A stretch of DNA of 64,000 nt from Microplitis mediator (Eukaryota > Arthropoda > Insecta > Hymenoptera > Braconidae), in assembly GCF_029852145.1 (NCBI RefSeq), contig NC_079969.1, positions 26,714,459 to 26,778,458 of the forward strand, given 5' to 3'. The translations under genes were made by a program, and so were the position numbers. Every line of letters begins with the position of its first letter. Position 1 is the stretch's first letter. Below the pieces are notes generated by a model, which saw nothing but the letters and a program-made list of their open reading frames with translations, did not search any database and was not told the DNA's origin. Positions 1 through 12,341 of this stretch are shown here, in pieces.

Positions 1-8
1 CTCACTCA

Positions 9-55
9 CCAGCACCAGTACCAGCACCAGCACCAGCACCAGCACCAGTACCAGG
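9..55. repeat. CAG-CAC/CAG-TAC hexanucleotide microsatellite
   Basis: Tandem CACCAG and TACCAG hexamers run from about 9 to 55. In frame 1 this reads as an uninterrupted His-Gln/Tyr-Gln repeat, open until the stop near 202-204. Such repeats occur in transcription-factor exons, but no acceptor is available because the window starts here, and I found no good donor before the stop. A non-coding microsatellite is the simpler reading. Confidence 0.7.
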
Positions 56-2406
56 ATCAACATCAAGCTCGCTCGCCTTTCTTTATCACTTTCATTCTCT
101 CTCAAAACCCTCTATTTCATTCTCCTGCCTCCGCTCGCGTTCTTTCCGTCCATATACTGCTAAACCAAAGTATATATAATATTCTCCCGGTGATATTACG
201 ACCGTGAATATTAAAGTAATTGATGCCTCCATAAAACAGTGAACAGCACCTTCGATGTCTCAGCAGCAACACACTCACACTCAACACTCACATACTCGCG
301 CTTACAAAATATCCTTTACTATCGTTCTCCCAGCGAGACTTACATCCACTTGGAAAATATATACCCACAACACACTCATTTATACAGATTATTTAAAAAG
401 ACATTCTTGCCGCAATATTCCGCGCATATAAACCTCCATCTCCATGTCATTCGGCCCCAAATGATCCCGGCTGTTATAAAAACTCGCTACTGTCTGTAAC
501 AATAATTTAAATTTAATTTGCGGGTACATAAGCTTCGTAATACTTTCGCCGCTTTGATTATCGCCGTACGCAACCAGTTGTGCTGATATTTATCAGCAGA
601 GTCACAAATAATTTAAATGGATTGATGGGAGTGAAGAAATAACAAAGACAACCTCGGACACGGGATAGGTAACGGCTCGGGCTCAGTTCGGGCTCGGGCT
701 CGGACTTGGACTCGGGTACGACGAGCTGGTGTGCAGGGTACAGTGGGAATAGCGTGTAACGATGTATCAAGCTGTTGCGCCCCCGGCGTGTCCGGCAACA
801 TCGGAAAGAGCCAGCCTGAAAATGTGTTGCATTGTATATACAAGTGAGGGAGAGACCCCGAGCAAGGGAGTAAGAGGGAGAGGGAGCTAAAGATATCCTC
901 GGCTTTGTGAGAAGACCGACAGAGCCTCTGCATCATACCTTTACACGCTCCCAATGGGCAAACGAGCGACGGTAATGCTGGTTTGAGAATCCAGTCCTGT
1001 TGCCTCGACCCCTGGACACTATTAATTTTATCCACATGTATCCCGACTATACATATATAATATGACTTTGCTTGCTCGTACTCTTGGACTCTGCAGCTCC
1101 GATATCTACAGTGTCTCAATAATATTATATCCTCGATGTTGTTATATACAAGCGGTAAGGAGAATAACCACTCGAGAGTTAAAGTATTCCTCTCGATTGA
1201 ATCATCTCGTACTGCTGAGATTCACAGACGTTATGGCTCCTGTGAATACACTCTTCTCCTCTTGAATTTTTAACTGAGTGCGCTGAGGTGAGCTCGCTCC
1301 TAAGTCTGGTTTCTATTCCACGCTGTCGAGTGTTTTTTCGAGAGAAAGAGGGAGAGCCAAGAGGGGATAGAATTTCTCGGAGAAACGGTTGCGGATGTAA
1401 CCCGAGCGGGTCTTAGGGCACCTTGGAAAGGGTTGAAGCTGGGCAGGGGAGGACAGATAGCGAAGGGCTGGAAAGTATCCAGCGGACTCTAGAGCAGCAA
1501 GGCACAACCCTTGCCCGGGGGTCCTGTGAGACACTGGAACGCTCTGAGAAAGGGTAGTTGGGTAGTATCTGTTGTCATGGTCCCTGTGATGCTCCATTAT
1601 TGATTAAAGATGGCTGAGCGTGCTCTCAAACTCTCGTACACTTTGTGCTCTCACTCTCTTACCGGATGGCTGCTCCATCCGCCTTCCAGCCTGTATACGC
1701 CACCGCTCTCCTCTCTCTCCTTGTCCTTGTCTTTGTCTTTATCTTTATCTACATCGGCGACGCCATTTTAATATGCGCAATTATAATGTGTACCGTCGAC
1801 GGAAAACCCACCGCTACTGCCATCAGCACCCTTGGGTTCATGACGAAACTTTCCCTTCAAAGCCCTCTCACTCGGCATCATCATCACCAGCAGCAACCGT
1901 ATCACCCTAATGCTCTTTGGGCTCTTTGTTTGTTTGCCGAGTCGTCAGGGAAGCCGCGTAATCGACGAGTTAATTAGGACGCGTTTGCCGTTTTAATTGG
2001 CTCATTGTAAACACTCACTGGCTCTGACTCTGATTTCTTTCAGAATATTTTAAATTAAATTAATAAATCGCCGCCGATCCGCAATAAAAATAATAAATAT
2101 CCAGTGTCGAGTATTTAATTAAACCGTTATAGTTACCCAGGCAAGATAATATCTGTAACCTGGGTAAATATATGCAAGCAATAGAGTCTGACGTCCATGT
2201 ATTTATTTAGGCTCGATGGTGGGCAGAGGCACGAGCCAGCCAAACGGGAGGGGTAACAACGTGAAAAGCTATCTACACCATTCTACACCCAGTCTGCTAT
2301 AGAATATATACATAGACATGGACATATATATATCTATATATATGTATATAGCCTAAGACTGTATAATACCACCGAGAACATTATAACAGCAAACACTATA
2401 TATAGG

Positions 2407-2416
2407 TATATAAAAG
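2407..2416 (+). promoter_or_regulatory. TATA-box-like sequence followed by a short ATG reading frame
   Basis: TATATAAAAG lies in a GC-richer setting, unlike the many plain TA runs nearby. About 55 bases downstream, an ATG at 2472 opens a 37-codon frame starting MASRRRYPIT and ending with a stop near 2583. The spacing would fit a core promoter with a short leader, but there is no recognisable initiator element and TA-rich runs are common here. This is a weak candidate for a transcription start and could equally be chance. Confidence 0.15.
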
Positions 2417-3227
2417 GGTCGTGGGGTGGGAAATATCGCTGACGACAGCTCGTTAGCACCGAGGCACTACAATGGCGTCGCGACGCCGATACCCGATAAC
2501 CCATAGTGGGCGTCCCTCTTCCCTCTTGCTTTGTTATTCATCACATCACATAATCAAAATGTTTGAAGCTGGGTTCGGGTCGTAGTTCTGCCAGCTGATG
2601 CGTGTGGTCCGCGAAAATCAGATATCGTGTAACGAGCATCGATGGATTTGTAATACGGCTTTCATACCTCGGTCATACCCAATGTCCAATTAAATATTAT
2701 TCCGACAAATCTGTTAATCCTGACTTGACTACGAGTTCAAATCTCAATATACTTTTTAGTGATTTCATAATAATAGTCGGTTTTAGTTGACTGAAAGGTT
2801 AATTGTCAAGGTGATAATTTCGTTAATTAATTAGCCGTCAGATTCTGTTGGCCGATTGCGTCATAGTTTGTTGGATTGGTGAAGTTAAGGTCTTTTGTCG
2901 AGCGACACTGGTCTTTGGTATGTAATGTTAATTTATTGTTATTATTGTGGACTGAAGAGAGTAATTAACGGTGACGTCATCTCCTGAGAAGCTGTAGCCA
3001 GAATCAAAGTGGCTATCGCGAGAGCAGAGGTCGATTACTTTCTAGGTAAAGACTGGTTTAAAGACAGGTTTAGAGGCGCTCGTAATGAGCGATAGCGCTC
3101 GTTACTCCTTACTGGACGTTCTAATCACGACCAAGGATTGCCTAAATCATTTAGATCATTCTTTTGTGAACTAGCCTAGGCTATTTTTCTAAAATCAGTA
3201 AAGTAATAATATTTTCTATTTGCATTA

Positions 3228-3311
3228 GATTGTGATGACAAACAACGTAATGAACAGAAAGACTACAAATCAAGCAGTGATGAAGATGAAAATGAAGATT
3301 TAAATATATAA
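3228..3311 (+). other. Possible coding fragment with an acidic C-terminal tail (unrecognised)
   Basis: A 28-codon frame ends in a Ser-Asp-Glu-Asn-rich tail (SSSDEDENEDLNI, then stop), a composition unlike the surrounding AT-rich DNA. It is preceded by TTTGCATTAG, a possible splice acceptor, and followed about 100 bases later by AATAAA near 3411 and again near 3425. It could be the last exon of a small gene, a decayed retrocopy or transposon coding debris, or chance. It lies upstream of the basonuclin-type exons and cannot be the 3' end of that gene. Confidence 0.15.
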
Positions 3312-3490
3312 ATAACATCCTAAGAAAAATGTAAATGTAACTAATATTATTCTAAAAGCTACACTATATGCAAAATATTCATTGTTTTTGAACTGTAGTT
3401 TTAATTTAACAATAAACATGCGTCATAATAAAGTGAAGAATTTATATTTTGTAGAAATATATATATGTAGAAAAAAGTAAATGAAATGGT

Positions 3491-3691
3491 ATGGGGCTAA
3501 AGAAGGTTGTATGAGGCTCAAAAATTTCACCCTCATATCGTCCTCACTATGGTATTTTGTCCGATAACTACTACATTGAGGGTCACATGAGGAGCAAAAT
3601 TTGTATGTGATTTCATCCTCATTCGACCCGACACAACCTCACCAAAGTTGGTTATTTGAGGTTGAAATGGGGGCCAAAATTTCGACTCGGG
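3491..3691. mobile_element. Right-end fragment of a CCC...GGG-type element
   Basis: The right boundary reads GGCCAAAATTTCGACTCGGG. Reverse-complemented, it starts CCCGAGTCGAAAT, almost the same as the left end of the complete element at 61065-61501. The interior repeats a degenerate 'TGAGG...AAAATTT' motif in both orientations, as in that family. No matching left end is visible, so this looks like a truncated copy. Confidence 0.4.
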
Positions 3692-4438
3692 CTTCGTCTG
3701 TAATAAAATAAAAAAAACATTTTTTTAATCACGGTAATACGGAGACGCAGACATGACTTTTAACTCTGATGGGTGGAAAATAAGTCTCAAGTCTGCGTAG
3801 TGGGACGATTCGGACGCGGAATCGATCGTCCACGGAAGAGCCGAGTGACGTCGCGACAAAGAAAACCCGGTGGCGAAACTAATGCGCGTAAGCAGCTTGA
3901 ATTGTTTGGAATTTAAGAGCATGAGGCGTTTGTTTGTTATTTATATAAATATGTCGGGTATAGAATAGAGTATAGGGTCTTAAAGAAATGAATAAGTGAT
4001 ATGAGTGAATAGTGTGCGGTAGGTGAGGGCATTTCTGTTACGGCCACTTTGTCTCCATTTGCTATTATACTGTACACAACACATGATCGCTGTCGCATGT
4101 AATTACGCGGACGACAGTGGAACAACATGGAGAACTTGCTAGACACACGATGGCGTGTCGCACGCGTCAAACTTTCCTGTATAATGTGTAATACGTTAAT
4201 AAAGAGACATTTTACACGTTATGTTTAGATGTCATGCTCCGCTAATTTTTTTTTGTCTATTTAAAAGGCAAACGTCTTAAACTATATAATTATTTATTTT
4301 TTATACATACATTTTTTTTTAATAAAAAATGAGGCTTGTGGGAGGTTTATTTAAGTTTTTAAAGCTGCCCTCAAAATTACTGTGTGACCATTAGTTGCTG
4401 AGGTATCGATAATCAAAGACAAAAAGATCCTTTTTTAT

Positions 4439-4742
4439 TTGAAGGCTGATATCTCAGCAGCAAATTGTCGTATAAGAAAACAAAAAGAAAGCAAATTGTA
4501 GCTGAATAAATCTCCTAAATGAGCCATTAATTGATTTTTCTCAAAAAAATTTTCCTGGCCCCGTAGACCCAAAAAACAAAACCAAAAAATTTTGTCTCGA
4601 GCTATTTCTTATGATTCCGCAAAACCCGTGGCTCCAAAAATTATTTTGCTGGAAGATCTTCAAACTAGAGATTTCAAGTTTCAATTTGCTTTTTTTGTTT
4701 TTTCGATACAATCATTTTTCACGAAAATACAGCCTTCCAAAA
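4439..4742. repeat. Imperfect foldback (inverted repeat)
   Basis: GAAGGCTG followed by a stretch ending AAAGCAAATTG at about 4441-4500 is matched in reverse complement by CAATTTGCTTTTTTTG ... CAGCCTTC at about 4682-4738. The arms are roughly 60-70 bases with several mismatches, around a 180-base loop. It resembles a decayed short foldback transposon. No target-site duplication could be read. Confidence 0.4.
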
Positions 4743-5600
4743 ATCATTGAAAAATTTTGAAAATTTTCTTGTTCCTTTAATTTTTTGGATGTGTATTTAA
4801 ACATTTTTTTTCCGTCTCATTTTACTCTGCCTTCACCTATCATTAAAAAAATATACAACAGGGTGTAAAATGACCCTAGATCATGACTTAAAAAAACATT
4901 CAAAAAATTTCATAGGAAAAAAAACAATAGCCCAATTCATAAGTTAACTAGACACAAACCAGAGACAAAATTAGTGTTGAATTTTTTTCTCATGCCAGTC
5001 AAACTCCGAAACCCAATACCCGAGTGAATGACTCTAGTGTCACCAGGATTATTTTAAAATAATACAAGAAATATCATAAACTCATATGATAGCTGATCAA
5101 AAGGTCTTTTATATTATTTTCTCACTCGTGTATCGAGAGTTAAAAGTCTATTCTTTTTCACTCGGGTCTTCGCTTATAAGCTCAGGAAACTCTTAGAGTC
5201 ATGTGCATGTATGCAGTCAGAGAAAGAATAAAGTGGAGAGCAAGACCACACGCCTCGAGCGAGCCATCCATCTTAAAGAGTCTCATATTCATGCAGTGAC
5301 ACTAATGCTCTTCTATAGTACGGATCTGCATCAGATTCTCCTTTATATTAGCGAGTCCTTTAAATGTCCCTTTACGAGCATAAGCCCAAGTGCCCTGTTG
5401 ACATGCCGACTATTTTCTCATCAGCTAATTTATTATCTCCTCCATCTCTCACCAGTTGTATACATTTTATTATCTCCTCATGATCAACATTATTATCCTT
5501 GTACACAGCTCTGGGATCTTCACAATCTTGTAATTGATTTTTTTTTTTTATTTTACTTATTTATTTATTCACTAGATTATATTTTTTATTCAAATTGCAG

Positions 5601-5759
5601 GTGGGCTCGTGGTTCGCGCGCCCAGAAACTCCAATAAACTCATCCTCGTCTCCAGCCTTGGCCGCATCCTCGCTGAGAAATCACGTCGATCTGACGAAAG
5701 CCGCAGAGCCGCCAATTAATGGACGAAGTATCCACGGACAAATACCAACAATTTGCACA
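5601..5759 (+). CDS. BNC2: Internal coding exon, probable N-terminal part of a basonuclin-like protein
   Basis: A 159-base (53-codon) exon in phase 0. A pyrimidine-rich tract with branch-point-like CACTAGA leads into TTGCAG at 5595-5600, and the donor GTGAGT lies at 5760-5765. Only this frame stays open across the exon; frame 2 stops early and frame 3 stops near its end. The peptide starts VGSWFARPETPINSSSSP and ends HGQIPTICT. It is Ser/Ala/Pro-rich with no cysteine cluster and no recognised domain, so it is probably a disordered N-terminal segment. It ends in phase 0 and the next supported exon (37308) begins in phase 0, so splicing gives IPTICT-SIRCTL in frame. The link to basonuclin rests on strand, phase and position, not on a domain. 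It could belong to an alternative transcript or another gene. The preceding exon and start codon are not identified. Confidence 0.6.
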
Positions 5760-6534
5760 GTGAGTTATTATAATATATATATTTTTTTTTTCATAAATTT
5801 AAATTCATAAAAATTAAATTACGCATACATAAATAATTATCTGATTCAAAAAAAAAAAAAAAAAAAAAACTATATTATTATATTTAAATCTGAAAGGAAA
5901 AGACAAGTTCGCTTTTAAATTAAATAATGAGGATTTTATTTTATGACGATGCCGTGTTGTCTCCTCCAGGTGACACCGTAAATTTGTGTCACGAAATACC
6001 GTCGAATTGCCGCCACGTAAATTCTCAAATTTATACATCCACACATTTTTATATATATGTATATATATGTGTATAAAGAATTGAAAAAAAAGTGAATACG
6101 TCGTACGTAGAAAACATGAGGCGAGTGGGAATCGTGAACATGCCGCGGGCCTGTAATTTTATTTCTTTATCGAGGGGACGTGGTCGGGGCTTCACACTTT
6201 ACAGTCACGCCATTGCCATTCGATGTTAAAACGTCGCCGGACAACCGTCCAAAATAAGAATAAAAAAAAAACACGAAAATAAACCGAGTCCAAAAAGGGT
6301 ATCATAATAATAATGATGATGATGATTCAGAGCTCAATTGATATGAGCTATCGAGAAAGTTTTATCGTACCGCGGAAATTCAAGGCGTGAAAGTTTCGAG
6401 CCTATGACTATTGACACGACATCAAATGTATACGTATATTAGTAACAGGGTCGATATTCAATTTGCAATTTTGTCGCAATAACGTTTGCTTTTGACGTTA
6501 TCGTCATATCCAAGGCCAAAGTTATTTAAATCTA

Positions 6535-7085
6535 CCCGGGTCAAAAATAAAACTTGATTCAGACTCGCTTCACTTTATTTTCTTTTGAAGTTATCGATTT
6601 GCCGACGATTTTGTGATAAGATCTCGACTTTTTCGACTTAAATTAAATTTTTTTCATCTTAGTTTCAACTTATTTCAACTTATTTGTATTTTTTGATCTT
6701 AGTTTGAACTTTTTCGTCTTTGTTTCGAGCACGATAGTCATTCGCCTTACTTTCGCCTTAATATATAAAAATTTTTTCACCGTAGTTTTGATTTTTCGCC
6801 TTATAATTTCAGTCGAATAAGTCTAAACCAAGTCAATTTCGACTTGATCTTGACTTTTTTGTCTTGAAATTTCAGTCGAATAAGTCAAAACCAAGACAAT
6901 TTCGATTTGATTTTAACTTTTTCGTCTTAAATCATGACTAAGTAAGCCAGTTAAGTCTAAACCAAGGCGAAAACTCAATGTATTTCATATCTCCGTAAAA
7001 AAAAGTGGAGTTTGTCTTATAAAAAACAGCTCCAAATTTCGACTTAGTAAGCTAAGTCTAAATCAAGTTTTATTTTTGACCCGGG
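6535..7085. mobile_element. CCCGGGTCAAAA-ended non-autonomous DNA transposon (group a)
   Basis: Left end CCCGGGTCAAAAATAAAACT and right end AGTTTTATTTTTGACCCGGG form a near-perfect TIR. The 551-base interior is built from degenerate repeats of a 'TCGACTT / GTTTCAACTTTTTCGTCTT' motif and its complement (AAGTCTAAACCAAG). It has no coding capacity. Flanking dinucleotides are TA and AA (one mismatch), compatible with a 2-bp duplication; AATCTA also abuts both ends, so a 6-bp duplication is an alternative for this copy. It closely matches the ends and body of 23936-24865. Confidence 0.8.
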
Positions 7086-9292
7086 AATCTATTTAAAAAA
7101 TTTATTTTCATTGTATTTGTCTTTGTCTTGGCTGTATAATTAAATTAATAGTACATTAACCTCAGCTAAAAAACATAAATTTAATTGAGCATGTAGACTG
7201 AAGGCTGGACACTAGACTAGGAATTGACCGTCTCGGTACTGATTTCACGGATTCTTTATTTTCTCTTCCTCGTATTAAATCCTCAATCCAGCACAATGCT
7301 CATGCCAAGAGTACTCTAGTATAGAGTACTCTTACAACTCGCGGACCCATAAATGAATTAACTAACCACGTGCCTGAGTAGGTTAATAACTTTGCCCATA
7401 TCAACAGCTCTTAGTGTTTTCACCATGGGCTAGGTGATGGTGGTCACTCCCGCTCTCTCCTCACATGAACACGTAAACCTCAACGTGCTGGTGATGGATA
7501 AAGACCGTGACTGCCAGGACGATCGCGAGTGATCAACGGCTAATGATGATGAACGCGGTATCCACAAAACGAATCCAGGCAAAGTGCCAGTAAACTCCGA
7601 GTACACATAACGGTCTCCTTAATACCCCATACTACTTGTTCTCTTTATTCGATACCGGGGAAAAGGCATCAGGAAATACTCGGATGATAAAATAATTTCG
7701 AGTCTCTCGTTTGGCAATTCTGAGGATGTATTCAAAACTTCAGCACCGCGGATTGAAAGGACGCGAGTGTGTATACCGAGGATTAAATTATATTTTTTAT
7801 TCACCGATCGAATTAATAATCCGGCTATTCAACGGCGAGACGTATTCGAGTCAAAGCAAAGCTAAAATACCAGACAGATGAGCAAAAGACCTGAACGCTA
7901 TGCCACCATCATCATCATCATCATAATCGCGCTCTCATTGATCGGTTCTCTCTCAGTCTCTCCGACTCTCTGGCGACTGAGGCAGATGAATTTGCACGTA
8001 CCTCGTGTTATTATGAATTATATATTATGTATTACCTTGTTTATTTGTATATACATATATATAGATGAATGTTTTTTAGTGTGAATGGTTGTCGAGTAAG
8101 ACAAGCAAGCTCGTTATTAGCCGTCGAGTCTCGCAATGCCGAGTAGGCTGAGAAGAAGCTGATAAAAAATGGAAGTCGATTCATCGAGTTGAACGTTAAC
8201 GACTGCTCTTACGGTTATGCTGGACAAAAAGGACGATCTATCAAATTGTCACTGGGCTTTCTATTTCATAGTACCGCGCCTTGCCCAATAGCCATCAGTA
8301 ATCTACTACAACGACCTGAATGCTTGTTGCTGTTGCTGTTGATGTTGTTGATGTTGTAGATCTTTGAGCACGGGATTTTATATTTTATTTTTATTTATAT
8401 TCAGATTTTTTTTATGTATGTATGTTTGTATGTTGTCGAGTATGTAGCGTATTACTTGGACCGCCAACGTCGCGGTGACCGTGTATAAGCAGAGAGAAAG
8501 ACCGTATTTTACTCTCGGCTACCAGATGCTATACACTCCGACAAAACGGGAGACAATCTCCAGCATTCGTTTATATTACGTTGGTTGGTTGGTTCGTTAT
8601 TCGGAGTTAATAATGCCACGTGCCTACTTTCAAGATTAAGGAATTACTGTGTTTGACCAAGAAGAAAATAACCGAGCCACTAAACAACCAATTGGTCATT
8701 TCATCCGAGGGAATATTTTACTGGGGCTAAGACTAATAAGTATCTGCGTATGTGTGAGTGAGTGTGTGCTTGGGCGAATAGATGGACGGTTGTGTTGAAT
8801 TTTAAGTCGTTTCCTTTTCCTCAATACGATTACTAGGCTGTCGTCATTACACCCTGAAAATAATGTACCAGAGGCAGAGCCACCGGTTACCAGCTGTTGG
8901 CTCCGGGACAATTGAGCGGTCAAATCTTCGTCAACTTGATGGGGTTATTATAGATATTAAGCTTAATGCCTGTTTACAGTGTTTAATAGCAATGACGTCG
9001 TGACAGAGGACTATTATTCAAAACAATATTTTTATGGGATTCTAAAAAAATATTTTTGTTTTTTTATTTTTAATAGTAAAATTGAATTATTGTTTTGGTA
9101 GCTTTCAAATGCTGGGAGTCAGTGGAATTGTTGTAGATAAATGAAAACAAAAATACCATCTGGCAGCTAGAGTAGTAAATATTTCTCAAAAAACGGAAAT
9201 TGGTATTTTTATTTTTTTTATTTTTCTTCGAAGGTTTAGTCAAATTTTTTTTTAATATTGACGTCAGGATACAACTCAATTAATTTTTTTAA

Positions 9293-9804
9293 CCCGTCAG
9301 TTTTTCGGTATACTTTACGCTCGTGATGAGAGTTTAACTCACGCTCAACGCTTATGTGCGTAGGCACCAAACAAATTTTAAGCAAGAAAATATTTTTCAT
9401 AAATTACTTTATGTATTATAAGAATAATAAAAAATAAATAAATGATAATTGTAATTTATTTACGATTAATAAACGTAATTTAAACTTTAACGAATTCAAC
9501 CGAATAACTCCGCACACCGCAGACTGCCGGAGGTATACGAGCAGTCACGAGAGTAACCGAACATAGAATTTTTTTACTTACGCCTTGACGCCCGTGATGA
9601 GGAAAATGCTCACGTTTTTTGAGCATAAAAAAAAATTTTTACAATTTCTATGGCAACCAAAAAAATTTTTTTTAAGTGGAATCTGAAAATATATGAAACT
9701 ATTCAAAGATAGAAAAAAATTTCAACTATTCCATTTGAAAAAAAAAGTTGTTCATGTTCAAAATCGAGCGTGAGCAAAATGCTCATAACGGAAGTGCTGA
9801 CGAA
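9293..9804. mobile_element. piggyBac-type MITE with TTAA flanks
   Basis: TTAA sits at both edges (9289-9292 and 9805-9808). The left end is CCCGTCAGTTTTTCGGTAT; the right end, reverse-complemented, is TTCGTCAGCACTTCCGTTAT. TTAA duplications with CC-starting ends are typical of piggyBac-superfamily elements (Kolobok also uses TTAA). The interior is AT-rich with dispersed 'TGAGCAT/GCTCACG' motifs near both ends and no transposase frame. The right end differs at its first two bases, so this copy is somewhat decayed. Confidence 0.6.
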
Positions 9805-9843
9805 TTAAAAGAAGATTTTTCTTCAAATTATAACTCAAAGAAA

Positions 9844-10050
9844 ATGAGTTTGAATGCAGCAGAAATCAGACAAATTTAAAATTATAAATAAATAGAGTAA
9901 ATAATTAAAAAAATAATATTTGCAAAAAATGGACTCATTAGTTTCAAAATTTTTTAAATGCGTATTATTTAAAAATTTTATTTTATTAATTATTTACTCT
10001 ATTTATTAATAATTAAAAATTTGTTTAATGTCCGCTTCATTCACACTCAT
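9844..10050. mobile_element. Short palindromic MITE-like element
   Basis: ATGAGTTTGAATGCAGCAGA at the left is matched by the complement of CCGCTTCATTCACACTCAT at the right. The complementarity continues inward through AAATAGAGTAAATAATTA and TAATTATTTACTCTATTTATT. Arms are about 90 bases around a short centre. No protein is encoded. The ends do not match the other groups here, and it abuts the piggyBac-type element just upstream. Confidence 0.6.
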
Positions 10051-12287
10051 ATAAAAAATCATATTTTTGACTTTGATAGCCAATAACATGAATTAGCTGT
10101 CATAAAAAAATTAAAAATATTGTGAAGCTTTCAAATATTCAAATTTCTGTATTCTAATTTTTTATTCATAATTGAAAAACTCTAAGCATTACTCAATTTT
10201 TTATTACGACTGAAACCATAAAAAGAATTTTCTATTTCAATAAAAAAGTTTAATGATCAATAATTTATTTGATCGGTAGTTGAATCATAAATGAAAAAAA
10301 CTAACATAAATTATCCAAATCAATACATAAATAATAATTATGATGCCTCAGAATAATAAGAATATTCTTGCGTGAAAGTAGATCGATTACATATACGATC
10401 AGTACGGCGTGAGAATGTAAACGTTGTATAGATCGACGAGTGCCGGATGAACCTGGATCTCGAGAGATCACTGACAATTATCGTTAACAATTATCCAACT
10501 ATTAATTACAAATTGATTGACGTCGGCAGTAAGGTGGATTTTATAACCGATCCACAGCATCGCCGTGCATTATCATTTATCACATAGTACAGAACGAGAT
10601 GCCTGTACCGATGGCAATAAAAAAAATAAAACAAAAAATATAAATTAACGAGTCACGCGATGGGAATTGAATCTTTTGCAATCGGGTATTTTCCGTGTGT
10701 CAAAACCCCGCGTTCCGTTGATACTCCTGTTAACTTTTTTTCACCTTTTGTTTTATTATCATTATTACTTTATATTTATTATTTTTTTTTTTTATTGTGT
10801 ATCCCTTGACACAAAAGAGCTGCGAAAAAGTAACGCAACGTATTACCAGTGAGTACGGAGCGAAAACATCTGCGCCCTTAATTATTTTACGGATTTAGTA
10901 GATCGTTATGGCTTGTAAAATTACTGGCAATTTCACGCCTCTAAACTTATTTTATCCCCACAACCTATCGGTTTCCATCGCATCGCATCACATCACACCG
11001 GCTTCCTTCAACGCGGCTTATTCAACTCTTTAGTCCTCGTTCTCGCTCTCGGTCTTCCCTCTTGTCCTTCTCCTTCTCACTAAAAGAGCGACTGGCCATG
11101 GGCACACTGAGGCCCGAACTCAAACTCAAACTCAAACCCAAACCCAAGCCCTTATTGGGCCCGGGCAAATTAATGGGCACCTTGTTTACGACTGGATCCG
11201 ACCGCGGTCTGCACGGTGGACATGGAATCGCGTCGCGAATCCACTTGAGGACGACTGATAATAAGATTTAGCAGTAAGATGGATCGAGGCCTTACCTCGG
11301 AACGACCCAACTTGAACTTGTTTCGGTGAAACTTTTTATTTTATTAACTCAGTCGGGTTGTAAGACATTTTAGCATCCGCGGTCGTACAATAACCGACCG
11401 TTATCCGTAAGTATTCTTTAGGCCTCTTCGCGATTATTAGTTCCACCTTTTCTCTGCTTCTCTTGCATTAGTATATAGGCAGAATAAAGTATTAAGTGTA
11501 TACTGTGTACAAGAGTTCGTCTCACTACCGTAAGCGATATAACGAGGGCCCTCTCGACCCAGGTAGCCGATGACTACTCGTTCGTTTCACGCCCGATTTC
11601 ATTTTTCATCTTACATATCCTCACTCCTCACTATTTATCTCCACGAGATCCATACCCACTACATCATATTATGCACGGTATTATTTTTTAATTACTTTTA
11701 CAATCTATTATTTATTTTTAAAAAACTATCGATTGACTGCAGGCGATTCTTCGGACTTCCTGGTGATCAAATTTTATAGAGTAGACTAGTGATGTCAGGC
11801 TGAGAAATTATCGGACAGTTGACGTCAATTGACCACCGGTCATTTTTTAAATTTAATGCCGAAAAATCACCGAAATTTTTTGACGTCAATTGACAATAAA
11901 TTGTCATCATTTTTTTTCACCTGGAATTTAGTCGCCCAATCAATCGATGACAGTTTCAAAATATATTTTTATACTTTATGACTCGAACAATTTTTGATCC
12001 TTACAAATTTTGATCTCTGGAGGTCAAAACTCCTCATAATTATTTTTTCAACAGCAAGTAATTAAAAAATAAAAGCTAAAATCTCGAGTAAAGACAATGA
12101 GACTACTGGATACATTAAACGTGCAAGTTGTATATAAGAATCACTGTAATTTAATAAATTGCGCTAGCTCCCGGGGCAAATTGTAGCATAATCATTCATT
12201 AGTAGGTCGTGACTCGGCGTCGAGTACTCGCCGGGATCGTGATGCTTACCGACACATCGATGGCCCCGACTTTTCTACCCAGTCTTT

Positions 12288-12341
12288 TCATCATCATCAT
12301 CCTCATCCTCATCACCATCACCATCATCATTATCATCATCG
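12288..12341. repeat. Imperfect CAT/CTC trinucleotide microsatellite
   Basis: A run of CATCAT, CCTCAT and ACCATC units. The minus-strand frame through it gives a Met-rich peptide that is an artefact of the repeat. Confidence 0.8.

Larger units (their letters stand above)
1..5600. other. Region upstream of the first supported exon (upstream intron or 5' flank)
   Basis: No convincing protein-coding exon is visible here. Roughly 600-2030 is less AT-rich and non-repetitive, with purine/pyrimidine-biased runs such as the GGCTCG-type run at 655-720 and the CTTTGT-type run at 1711-1752. It could be regulatory or 5' untranslated, but nothing proves this. From about 2030 the sequence is AT-rich and carries weak items listed separately: a TATA-like box, an acidic coding-like fragment, a truncated repeat and a foldback. 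An upstream exon ending in phase 0 must exist if 5601-5759 is an internal exon; I could not identify it in this stretch. Confidence 0.5.

Noticed and set aside
10667..10860. Possible exon ending at a GTGAGT donor at about 10849
   Set aside because: The frame before it is an AT-rich low-complexity stretch and there is no credible acceptor close to the donor.
11062..11271. 69-codon frame with a Leu-Lys/Pro-Lys repeat
   Set aside because: The repeat comes from an AAACTC/AAACCC microsatellite; the rest shows no domain.
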